In this document: positions 23,194-31,700 of the stretch, piece by piece
How the letters are laid out: each line of letters opens with the position of its first letter
Numbering within the stretch: the stretch's first letter is position 1
NCBI RefSeq assembly: GCF_900105725.1
Contig: NZ_FNLM01000034.1
Coordinates: forward strand, 1-64,000
Length of the DNA: 64,000 nt
DNA from: Gordonia westfalica
Lineage (GTDB): Bacteria; Actinomycetota; Actinomycetes; Mycobacteriales; Mycobacteriaceae
Reading direction: 5' to 3'
Notes under the pieces: model-generated
Database searches by the model: none
Told to the model about the DNA's origin: nothing
Seen by the model: only the letters and a program-made list of their open reading frames with translations
Made by a program: the position numbers and the translations under genes

Positions 23194-24546
23194 ATGGACA
23201 AGAAGCTTCGCGAGGCCCTCGTCGGCACCATGGGCCACTTCTGGACCTCCCTCCAGGACTTCCCCGAGAGTGAAACTGGCAGGCCTGGTCACGGGTCGAA
23301 GGTTGGACCACACTATGCCGTCCGCACGATGAAGACCGCCGAGGAAGGATGGAGGCTTGACCACGAGCGGCAGTACCCCGCGGCTGTCGTCGGGGCCACC
23401 GAGCAAGGAGGGTTTCTCGCGTACGACATCCGCGACATGCCCGAGAACAGCATTTTCGGCGGCGGTGCAACGACCCCAGTCAAGAGCTATCACGCGCGAG
23501 CGATCGTAGTTGGCATAGATCCTTTTGACCTCGCCAGCACTGACCTGCTTGCGATTAGCGCAACCTTCCCTGGAGTTATCGAGTGGTGTGGTGCAAAGGC
23601 GGTCGTCGCGAAGACCAAGAAAGGCTCCGACGGAAAACCGGAATCAGCTACATTTGAACTTAGGAAGATTCACCCCGTCACGGCCAAACTTAAACGAGGT
23701 GCCAGTGTAGAAATCGGTGTTCCGTGGAAAGCCCGCGGAATAGATGCCGAGGGTTTTATCGGTGCAGCTCCCCTCCAGTTTACGGTGGAGTATGAGCGTG
23801 CGAAGAATTGGTACGATCTGATAAACCCGGTGGCGAACTTTCAGGCGTTGTTGAGTCTTGCCTACGATAACCTTGTGCTCGCCGGGGAGGGCACGGCCGT
23901 GATCGAGGCGAACGCCAATGAAGATCCGAGCAACAAGGGGAAGCTATGGTCGTCCGCACTCATGGAGGTGCCGCGTGGCGTATCTGAGCCAGCGGAGCGC
24001 AGGAGCTGGCCGAGTTTCTACCTAGCGACAATCGGGGGAATGCCCGGGGTGGCGCGGTGGATTAGGCTTTGCGCCGAATATCCGCGTGCGACGTACCCGT
24101 TAACTAATAAGTACTCGATCGGCACAGGGACCGTTGAGATCGAGATGATAAACATATCTGTTGCTATCGAGTACTGGGTCGGATCTTGCAAGAGGAATGG
24201 CCGACCTAAATGGACCAAGTCTGGCGGTAAGAATCATGCGCTAACGCTTGCAAGGCACGTTGGGTCAGAGTTCGCCACCTTTGTGGGCGACATCGATAAG
24301 TGGGCCGAACTATTTTGGAACAGATACAATGCACTCAAGCATCAACCGGGTATTAAGTATGACGCGTATGAGATGTCCTATCTCATGAGAACTGGTCGCA
24401 TCCTGCTAATGTGCGCTCTCTTAAATCGCGTATCGAGCACGAAATCGCCCACGAAATCAATTTGTTCATCTCATATGCACGACAGCTTAGGTCACCGCAT
24501 CCGCGAACTGCTCGACAGCAACCCGACTCTGTTCGAAGGCTGGTAA
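23194..24546 (+). CDS. probable ApeA-like HEPN anti-phage protein
   Basis: This 450-residue protein has two apparent parts. The N-terminal ~270 residues look like the beta-rich ApeA N-terminal domain (AVVGATEQGGFLAYDI, then ISATFPGVIEW near residue 120). The C-terminal ~150 residues are helical and contain an R-x5-H motif, RYNALKH, after DIDKWAELFWN. That is the HEPN ribonuclease signature R-x4-6-H. ApeA proteins are single-gene abortive-infection systems. The gene is less GC-rich than the core genes and is the only intact cargo between the att repeats. The start is taken at ATG 23194; ATG 23161 is an in-frame alternative and neither has a clear ribosome site. The family call rests on recalled motif pattern only. 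Confidence 0.5.
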   Translation: MDKKLREALVGTMGHFWTSLQDFPESETGRPGHGSKVGPHYAVRTMKTAEEGWRLDHERQYPAAVVGATEQGGFLAYDIRDMPENSIFGGGATTPVKSYHARAIVVGIDPFDLASTDLLAISATFPGVIEWCGAKAVVAKTKKGSDGKPESATFELRKIHPVTAKLKRGASVEIGVPWKARGIDAEGFIGAAPLQFTVEYERAKNWYDLINPVANFQALLSLAYDNLVLAGEGTAVIEANANEDPSNKGKLWSSALMEVPRGVSEPAERRSWPSFYLATIGGMPGVARWIRLCAEYPRATYPLTNKYSIGTGTVEIEMINISVAIEYWVGSCKRNGRPKWTKSGGKNHALTLARHVGSEFATFVGDIDKWAELFWNRYNALKHQPGIKYDAYEMSYLMRTGRILLMCALLNRVSSTKSPTKSICSSHMHDSLGHRIRELLDSNPTLFEGW

Positions 24547-24554
24547 GAACCCTT

Positions 24555-24586
24555 GGCCCCGGATCTCCACCTGGAGATCCGGGGCC
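24555..24586. terminator. bidirectional terminator between HEPN gene and capsid-like 3' end
   Basis: A perfect 14-bp stem GGCCCCGGATCTCC (24555-24568) pairs with GGAGATCCGGGGCC (24573-24586) around an ACCT loop. It lies between two converging genes, 9 bases after the + strand stop and 10 before the - strand stop. Confidence 0.8.
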
Positions 24587-24860
24587 GTTGTTACATCACG
24601 CGGCCTGGGTGGCCACCTTGTAGGTGGCGGCGGGCTGGTAGACGCTGACACCGATCCGGGTTTCCACGCGGGCTTGGATCTGGTTGCGGGAGAACAGCTC
24701 TCCGCTCTCGGTGGACCATTCGATGTCCAGGCCGCCGAGGGTGTCGATGCTGACCACGTTGGGGTCGAGGACCAGCGCGATCCTGGCCGGGAGTGTGGTC
24801 GAGAGGACCGCGCGTACCCAGATCTTGCATTCGCCTTGGTCCAGCGGGACGCCGCGGCCG

Positions 24861-24935
24861 TCCACGCGGGTGACTGCGCGCCGGACGGTCACGGCCAGGC
24901 TGTCCTTCGACATGTCGAGATCCGAGCGCTGGAGT
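24861..24935. repeat. 75-bp target duplication of the IS (second copy 26570-26644)
   Basis: Bases 24861-24935 and 26570-26644 are identical (starting TCCACGCGGGTGACTGCGCG) and directly flank the insertion sequence. The sequence belongs to the integrase gene, so both integrase fragments carry it. Such long, variable target duplications are the hallmark reported for IS1634 itself. Confidence 0.9.
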
Positions 24936-26569
24936 CCTGACTTTTATCACCGAATCGGACATTGGCTCACGGCGATGCCGTGACCTGCGGTGATGGGTCG
25001 TGGCGGGCGTGGATTTGCGCACTAATTCGGGGTTCGTAGGCTACAAGGTGTGGCGTATGTGCGGACCGTGAAGACCGCGTCGGGAGCGACGGCGGTCCAG
25101 ATCGTGCATTCCTCAAGGCGCGGGTCGCGCGATATCGAGCATTTGGGTTCAGCCCATGATGCTGCTGCTGTCGCGGCGCTGAAAGCTGTTGCCGCCCAGC
25201 GGATCGCTGGGGATCAGGTCGAGTTGGATCTGGGGATCGGCGCGACCACGGTTCCCGGAGGGCCGCTGCCGATCACCGCCTCAAAGATGGCGCACCTGTG
25301 CGATGCGCTCTCGGGGGTGTACCGCGAACTCGGATTCGCCCGTGCCACCGGCGATGACCAGGTGTTCGAGGAGTTGGTGATCGCCCGCATCCTGGAACCG
25401 ACCAGCAAACTCGACTCCCTGCGCGTCCTCGAGGAAGCGGGGTTGGCGCCGATGTCGTATCCGACGCTCAATCGGCGTGCCCCAAAATCCGCTGAGCCGC
25501 TATGGCGGCAGAAACTCGCCGCCGCGTGCGCCGCCTACGCCGGGCTGGGATCGGCGACGCTCGTGCTGTACGACGTGACGACGCTTTACTTCGAGACCGA
25601 CAAGGCCGACGGATTCCGGGAGCCCGGATTCTCCAAGGAACGCCGCTTGGAACCGCAGATCACCGTTGGCTTGTTGACCGACGCGTCGGGGTTTCCGCTG
25701 ATGGTGGAGGCCTTCGAGGGCAACAAAGCCGAAACCCTCACGCTGATGCCGACATTGCGCGCGTTCATGACTGCCCATCACCTCACCAACGTCACCGTCG
25801 TCGCTGATGCCGGCATGATCTCCGCAGACAACAAAGCAGCGATCGAGGCTGCCGGGCTCTCGTTCATCCTCGGCGAGAAGATCCCCACCATCCCGTACGT
25901 GATCAGTAAGTGGCACAACGATAATCCCGGCCGTGAGATCCCCGACGGCCTGTTCCTGACCCAGCGGTGGCCGGCGAACAGCAAGACACGCCATCGCCGC
26001 CACCAAGTCGTCTACTACCAGTACAAGGCGGATCGGGCACGCCGATCGGTGCGCGGTATCAACGAGCAGATCGCCAAGGCCGAGAAGGCCGTCGAGGGCA
26101 AGATCCCGATCAAACGCAACCGATTCGTCACCCTCAAAGACAAGAAATCGAGCGTGAACCGCAGCTTGGAAACCAAAGCCCGGACACTGGCCGGATGGAA
26201 AGCGTACGCCACCAATATCGACGCTCCGACAAGCAATTTCGTGATCAGCACCTACCACGAGCTGTGGCGGATCGAGAAAAGTTTCCGCATGTCCAAATCA
26301 GACCTTGCAGCGCGGCCGATCTACCATCGCACCGAGGACTCGATCCGCGCCCACCTCACCGTCGTGTTCGCCGCCCTCGCCGTCACCCGGGTCATCGAGG
26401 CCCGCACCGGCTGGTCGATCAAGAAATTCGTCACCACCGCCCGGCGCTACCGCACCGTCACCATCCAAGCCGGCGAACAGACCATCACCGCCGCCGACCC
26501 CATCCCCGACGACCTCAACGAAGCACTCCAAGCCATCAGCAACCTGCGCACTAATTGATAAAAGTCAGG
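24936..26569 (+). mobile_element. IS1634-family insertion sequence
   Basis: The element is about 1634 bp with perfect 14-bp terminal inverted repeats. The left end is CCTGACTTTTATCA (24936-24949) and the right end is TGATAAAAGTCAGG (26556-26569). It holds one transposase gene. It interrupts the - strand integrase-capsid fusion and is flanked by a 75-bp direct repeat. A GCGCACTAATT sequence occurs both before the transposase start (about 25016-25026) and at the right end (about 26546-26556). All parts look intact, so it may be recent. Confidence 0.9.
25050..26558 (+). CDS. IS1634-family DDE transposase
   Basis: This 502-residue transposase has an RNase H-like fold. The acidic residues can be placed in LVLYDVTTLYFETDKADGF (first Asp), VTVVADAGMISADN (second Asp) and STYHELWRIEKSFRMSKSDL (Glu), a spacing typical of the IS1634/IS4-related group. 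It starts at GTG 25050 (MAYVRTVKTASGATA). Its stop falls within the right terminal inverted repeat. There are no frameshifts, so the protein is probably functional. Confidence 0.93.
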   Translation: MAYVRTVKTASGATAVQIVHSSRRGSRDIEHLGSAHDAAAVAALKAVAAQRIAGDQVELDLGIGATTVPGGPLPITASKMAHLCDALSGVYRELGFARATGDDQVFEELVIARILEPTSKLDSLRVLEEAGLAPMSYPTLNRRAPKSAEPLWRQKLAAACAAYAGLGSATLVLYDVTTLYFETDKADGFREPGFSKERRLEPQITVGLLTDASGFPLMVEAFEGNKAETLTLMPTLRAFMTAHHLTNVTVVADAGMISADNKAAIEAAGLSFILGEKIPTIPYVISKWHNDNPGREIPDGLFLTQRWPANSKTRHRRHQVVYYQYKADRARRSVRGINEQIAKAEKAVEGKIPIKRNRFVTLKDKKSSVNRSLETKARTLAGWKAYATNIDAPTSNFVISTYHELWRIEKSFRMSKSDLAARPIYHRTEDSIRAHLTVVFAALAVTRVIEARTGWSIKKFVTTARRYRTVTIQAGEQTITAADPIPDDLNEALQAISNLRTN

Positions 26570-27441
26570 TCCACGCGGGTGACTGCGCGCCGGACGGTCA
26601 CGGCCAGGCTGTCCTTCGACATGTCGAGATCCGAGCGCTGGAGTGCGGTCAGCTCACCGAACCGGAGTCCGGAGAACCCGGCCAGGAGGACCCAGGCCTT
26701 GTAGCGCGGCGTGATCTTGTCGGCCAATGCCCGGATCTCCTCCGCGGACAGGGCCACCGGCTCTGACTTGCGATGTTTGACCGCGCCACGCTTTACCCGG
26801 CATGGGTTGGTGTCCAGGATCTCGTCATCCACCGCTTGGTTGAGGATCGTCCGCAGGAGGCGGTAGGCATTGGCGTTGCGGGTGGGGAAGTCCTCCAGGC
26901 CCGCGAACCACTCCCGGACCTCGGCCACGGTGAGGGCCTTGAGCGGCCGGTCACCGAGGCCGGGGAGGATCACGTTGTCCAAGTACCCGCGATTGAGCGC
27001 GCGCGTCCTCGGCTTGTGCCGGTTGACCGTCTCGTCATGCCAGCGGTCGGCGTATGTCTTGAGGGCGAGGCCCTTCGCGGTGTTGGCCTCAGCGCGCGTG
27101 GCCGGTGGCGTCCAGGCTCCGCTCTCGATGAGTCGGCGCTCTGTGGCCAGCCAGCCCTCCGCGTCGATTATGGCCGAGAACGTCGTTGGTGCGGTGTACC
27201 GGGTGAGTTCGGCCCCGTGGATGTAGCTGGCCTGGAACCGCTTGGACGGTAGTTTGCGGATCGCCCCGAATGAGCGCCGGGTCTTGCCTGCCGTAGTCGT
27301 GGGGTCCTCCTGGAGCGTGCAATAGGAGGTGACATCCATGTCCGTGACGTGCGGCTATGTCCGATGGGTGCTCGGCCGAATAGCCCTGGTACTGACGGTG
27401 TTAGCGCTGGTCACGCTCGCTTTCCGGGTCATAAAGCGTGA

Positions 27442-27466
27442 CAGGTTCAAATCCTGTCAGCCCGAC
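27442..27466 (+). repeat. attachment site attR (25-bp direct repeat)
   Basis: This is the second identical copy of the tRNA-Pro 3' end (see 22952-22976). Only 25 bases are present, with no other tRNA parts. It marks the right boundary of the island. The native chromosome resumes here with a strong terminator, presumably that of tRNA-Pro before integration. Confidence 0.9.
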
Positions 27467-27472
27467 AGAAAT

Positions 27473-27509
27473 GTGAGCCCCTCCCGTCTGGGAGGGGCTC
27501 ACTCATTTT
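27473..27509. terminator. terminator after attR
   Basis: A perfect 13-bp stem GTGAGCCCCTCCC (27473-27485) pairs with GGGAGGGGCTCAC (27490-27502) with loop GTCT, followed by TCATTTT. It lies 7 bases after attR and is probably the original tRNA-Pro terminator. Confidence 0.85.
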
Positions 27510-27573
27510 GTATGTGACGGACCGCAAGGACCGGCTTTCGTCAAGAAGCAGGTATCGGTCCGGCCGGGGCCGC

Positions 27574-28548
27574 CTAGGTGTACTGACCTGAGAGGTTGGG
27601 TACGCGACTGGCGGGTGTGTCGCCTCCGAATGCGGTGTGGCCGCGATGGTGATTGTAGGTGTGGAGCCACCGAGAGGGTATTCGGCGTCGCTGGTGTAGA
27701 GGCGCGGATAGGCCCATTCGTCTGCCGGTGTGCGGTGAAGGCGTTCAACTTTGCCGTTGGTCTGGGGCCGATAGGGGAGGGTGCGGCGGTGCTCGATGCC
27801 GTCGAGTGCGTCACGGAAGGCGTGGGATCGATAGCAGAAACCGTTGTAGTCAGGACATTTCGGACTGTGATTCCGCAATAGTTGAACCAGGAGTTGGCGC
27901 GAATCCAGAATGCGGCCGCGGTCTTCTTGCGCTCGTCGGCAAGCAGTTCCCTGTAGACCAGTCGTGAGTGCGTCGATCGCGGTGTGTAGGAAGTGATAGC
28001 CTCGGGCGGGGTCGCCATTGTGGCTGCGCAACCCGGTGCTCCTATCCGCTCGGGAATTGCGACTGCCGATCGTGCGCCCCTGCATCCGCCATCCGCCGCC
28101 TGCGGGGATCTTTCCGACCTTCTTGACGTCGATATGGGCCAATTCACCGACCGCAGCCGTGTCGATGCGACGCACGGTACGGCGGGTCGGCCGGTCGATC
28201 CAGCGCAGCCGGGCTAGCCCGTCACGGGTCAGCACCCGGTGCGCGGTGGAGGGATGGACACCGAGCAGATACCCGATCCGAGCTGGGCCCCAGCGGCGGA
28301 TGACTCGGACTTTGACTATGCGTCGCTCGGTTCGAGTCGGTGTTTGGTGGGGCTTCGGTGCGGTCGGGAGCTGCGATCGGTCATGCCGGCCGGTCCGAAT
28401 TCGCGATAGCGGTTGGCCCAGCGCCGGGCTGCAGTGGCGGCGATTTGAAACCGGTCAGCAGCCCGTCGTAGCGGCCATCCCTCCTCGACAACACAACGAG
28501 CCAGGCGCAGACGGCCAGTTTCTGACAACGGGCATTACGGTGGGACAC
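27574..28548 (-). pseudogene. IS481-family transposase, several frameshifts
   Basis: Reading from a GTG at 28548, family segments appear in order but in changing frames. They are SETGRLRLARCVVEEGWPLR (HTH domain), then LLGVHPSTAHRVLTRDGLAR and GELAHIDVKKVGKIPAGGGW (first Asp region), then RNHSPKCPDYNGFCY and RRTLPYRPQTNGKVERLHRT (Asn-Gly-Lys-Val-Glu block). The frame ends in VPNLSGQYT with a stop at 27576-27574 inside the terminal repeat. At least three single-base shifts are needed, including one right after the start (NAR / SETG). The gene is dead. Confidence 0.85.
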
Positions 28549-28653
28549 GAAGACCTCCAAGTTCGGGGAGCGTTCCTAGACAGCTCGCACTCCACTCGGA
28601 GGTCTTCGTCATGTCACGACGCCACGCCGTACCTGACGTCCGTGGTCAGTACA
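27579..28653 (-). mobile_element. IS481-family insertion sequence (decayed)
   Basis: The ends are inverted repeats TGTACTGACC (27579-27588) and GGTCAGTACA (28644-28653). Each is flanked by the palindrome CCTAGG, which fits the NCTAGN target preference of this family. The stop codon TAG of the transposase lies in the flanking CTAG. The length of about 1.07 kb is normal. It separates the prophage relic from the SIR2 gene. Confidence 0.85.
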
Positions 28654-28784
28654 CCTAGGGCAGCCAACGCATACACCGAGTTCGCTGAGCCGAGGATGCT
28701 GTGGCGCGCAGCGGACCTGAGTGGACGTTCTATGCACTGCGACAGGAATGGCGTGTACTGCTGAAAGGCGCTCTCGTGCGTTTG

Positions 28785-28790
28785 TAGACT
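28785..28790 (+). promoter_or_regulatory. probable -10 box of the SIR2 gene (leaderless start)
   Basis: TAGACT fits the TAnnnT -10 consensus and lies six bases before the ATG at 28797. Transcription would then begin at or next to the start codon, giving a leaderless mRNA, which is common in actinobacteria. No ribosome site precedes the ATG. Inferred from sequence only. Confidence 0.45.
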
Positions 28791-28796
28791 CCCCGC

Positions 28797-31700
28797 ATGT
28801 ACTTCGGCAGCGTTGAACTTCCTGCACAGCTCATCGATGCTCACGCCGCCGGACGGTTGGTTATCTTCGTCGGTGCTGGTGCATCGATCGGCCGGCCTTC
28901 GTCGCTCCCCAGTTTTGAAGGCTTGGTGGGTGAGATCCGAGACGGAAGCAATCTTTCCTCCGTCTTTTCGGACGAGGATCTCAAGAGGTTGCCATTGGAC
29001 GAGATCCTTGGAAGGCTTCGTGACGACTACGGCGTCGACGTTCACCGCCGGGTGTTTGAGATCGTGTCTAGAAAAGACTCGCGACCAGCGCCGCTACACA
29101 AAGCCATCGCCGCGTTGTCATCTGCCTCGACTATTCGAATAGTGACTACAAACTACGACGTTCACCTGTCCTCTGTACTTGGGGATCATGATCTAGTCGA
29201 GTACCTCGCGCCTGCCCTGCCACTCGGAGATGACTTCGCGGGGATGGTGTACCTCCACGGGCGACTTGATCAGGAGCATCATCGCCTAATCGTGACCGAC
29301 GAGGACTTTGGCAAGGCATACCTGACCGATGCGTGGGCCGCACGTTTTCTTGACCGAATGTTCGGCGAGTACCCAGTGCTTTTTGTTGGATATAGCCACA
29401 ACGACACAATCATGAAGTATCTGGCCCGCGGACTGGGGAGACGTGCGGATAAAAGGTATGCGTTGACGTCGGACCCGGATACGACATTCTGGCGGCGACT
29501 GGGGATCAGTGCGATCTGCTGTCCTCGTGAGGAACAGGCAGCGGTTCTGAACGACTGGGCTACCCGAAGCACGGAGGGGCTACTCGGTACGCGTGACCGG
29601 GTGAGGCGGATAGTTGCGGACCAAGAACCATCGCCGGTGCCGGAGGCTGTTTCCTTCCTTGAAGAGGTTCTGGCGAACAGAGATAGCGTCCGGTTCTTCT
29701 GCGAGTTTGCGAGAGGTGATGGGTGGCTTCAGTGGGTCTCTGGCAGACATGAGTTCGCTTCAGTCTTTCATTCATCGCCTAATATCGATCCAGAAATTAC
29801 ACGCGAACTCGCGAACTGGTTTGCTGAGACGTATATTCTTGATGATAACGAGTCGGACACAGCGTTCGAGCTTGCTGTTAATGCCGGAGGCGCATTGGGT
29901 GATGACCTCAGCATTGCGGTAGTTCGGCAGCTGATGGAGTTAGGCCCTCCACTCTCAGAGCGAGTGAGGCGTTGGTTGCTCTTGGTTGCCAGCGGTCGGA
30001 ATAACCGCAATTTGTCCTCGTACCTGGCGATGTTACTTGAAAATCACACCTTAGAGCAGGATTCTGACGTTGCCCTATTCTTGATCGATTATTTATCTGA
30101 ACCGATGATATTGCCGGCGAGTTCATTTTCCCAGATCTTAGGGGCAAGATTTGAGCCCTCGATGCGCGAGAGTGACGCATCACTCAGGGACGCATGGGAA
30201 CGAATTTTCCGCCCTCATTTAGGAGAATTCTCCCACCAACTTCTCGATATCGTGGAGAGGCATCTTCGTCGCGCTGACCTGCAACTGAGGGTGGCCGGCG
30301 ACGATGACCGGCGCCGGCCGTCGAGTATTTATGTCTCGAGCATTTCGGTCGGTACTGGCATCGGTGGCTCGATTGGGCTTCTTGTAGACATTGGCCGTGA
30401 ATGTCTGGAAAAGATGTTGGAGGCAGGGGGTCATGACGTTGAGATGCGGCTTCGCTCATGGCAATCCAGCGAGGTTGTCCTGCTACGCCGGTTGGCTGTA
30501 CTCGGATGGACACAACGCCAGGACGTGACGGGTGATGAGAAGACTGGGTGGCTCCTAGGGGCTGGGTGGCTAACTGACTACCAGCTAAGGGAAGAGATAG
30601 GCGGGTTGGTATCGGAGAGTTGCTCTTCGGCCAGCGACCAGTCGATTGCGTCGCTTGTAGATGCTATCCGTGAGCATTGGGAAGAGGACAAGTACGCTCC
30701 GCGTCGAGCAAAGAGTCTGCTGAAGCTGATCAGCGAGTCCGCCGAAGCAAGTTCGCAAGAACCGGTCATTGCGGCACTTGCCGAGCTACAGGCAGCTCAT
30801 CCCGAACTGGTTGAGAACGAGAACGCGGTCGAGTCCGTATCCGAGCCGGGCAACTGGGCGGCAGCTCCGCCCTCTGACAAACTTGAGCTGCATCGGCAAC
30901 TGGTGGACGAGCCCAAGTCCACGGTGGAGGCCCTAGTGAAATGCGAGTCGTCCCTCTCGGGCTGGGACGATGAGCGACGGTGGGAAGCTCTCGCTGGGGC
31001 TATGCGTGCTGTGTTGCAGGAGTCGCCAGACCTAGGGCTCGTGGTGCTCGATGAAGGTGGTAACGGCCGGTCGTTGGTCGAAAGGGTAGTCGTCCAGGGG
31101 TGGAGTGTGGCGAATCCGGATGACGCGTTGGCGAGCATCATCCTCAAGCGTATCGCTGCTATGCAGATCGAACCCATCTTGGGAAATGTGACAAGCATGA
31201 TTGGTGGCTTTGTAGCTACAGGAGAAGCGTTGGTCGAGTGGTTTCGCTACGACGAGAGTGAGGAGCTTGCCAAGAAGTGTTGGCTATCAATGGATCCAAC
31301 TACCACGAGTTTCATTCAGCGTGCCGACGATCACGCCTTGCTTGCGCTCAACCATCCTGCTGGCCATCTCGCTGAATACTGGGTAGATAGAATCGGTCAT
31401 CTCTGGCGTATGGCTGAAGACAGTTGGCGAGGCATTCCACCAAATGTCGCTGACTATATTGCTGAAATGATTGAGGGGAATGATTCCCGGAGCGAGTCGG
31501 CTGTAATTAGATTCTGCGGATTTCTAGCCTTCTTCCATTCCGCAGACCCGATTTGGTGTAAGCAATACCTTTTTCCTTTGCTAATTTGGAATGATAGTTC
31601 GAGTGCTGCCAAAGCATGGAGTGGTTTTCTCTCGCACGGTCAATGGAGCCAGAAGCTCCTTGACGATGGATTCTTGGGCATGCTGATAGGTTCAGTCCCG

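Larger units (their letters stand above)
24596..27339 (-). pseudogene. tyrosine integrase fused to a phage-capsid-like 3' end, split by an IS
   Basis: The 5' part (27339 to about 26570) encodes an integrase N-terminus: AP2-like arm-binding sequence (SFGAIRKLPSKRFQASYIHG), a core-binding domain (GLALKTYADRWHDETVNRH) and the start of the catalytic domain with its first Arg (WVLLAGFSGLRFGELTALQR). After removal of the IS and one repeat copy, the frame continues at 24860 to 24596. That continuation does not resemble an integrase: no HxLRH box or nucleophile Tyr is present. It reads GLDIEWSTESGELFSRNQIQ followed by ARVETRIGVSVYQPAA, which resembles the C-terminus of HK97-type major capsid proteins. 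The reading frame is open across the fusion (about 344 codons). The start ATG lies 102 bases from attR, the normal place for int. Confidence 0.72.
22952..27466. mobile_element. 4.5-kb prophage/island relic in tRNA-Pro
   Basis: The segment lies between two identical 25-bp copies of the tRNA-Pro 3' end. It holds a probable HEPN defence gene (23194-24546) and, next to the right att site and pointing inward, an integrase gene. That integrase gene is fused to a capsid-like 3' end and split by an IS. An 11-bp sequence AGCGTGCAATA recurs near both ends (23022-23032 and 27314-27324). Codon use of the HEPN gene is visibly less GC-rich than the core genes. The integrase active site is missing, so the unit can no longer move on its own. 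Confidence 0.8.

Noticed and set aside
24861..26644. The two 75-bp copies as att sites of a second integrated element
   Set aside because: They directly abut the terminal inverted repeats of an IS with a complete transposase and lie inside a coding gene, so a target duplication is the simpler reading.
27329..27517. 62-codon + strand open frame across attR with a hydrophobic stretch
   Set aside because: It reads through the tRNA-derived att sequence and the terminator stem, and starts opposite the integrase start. It is probably chance.
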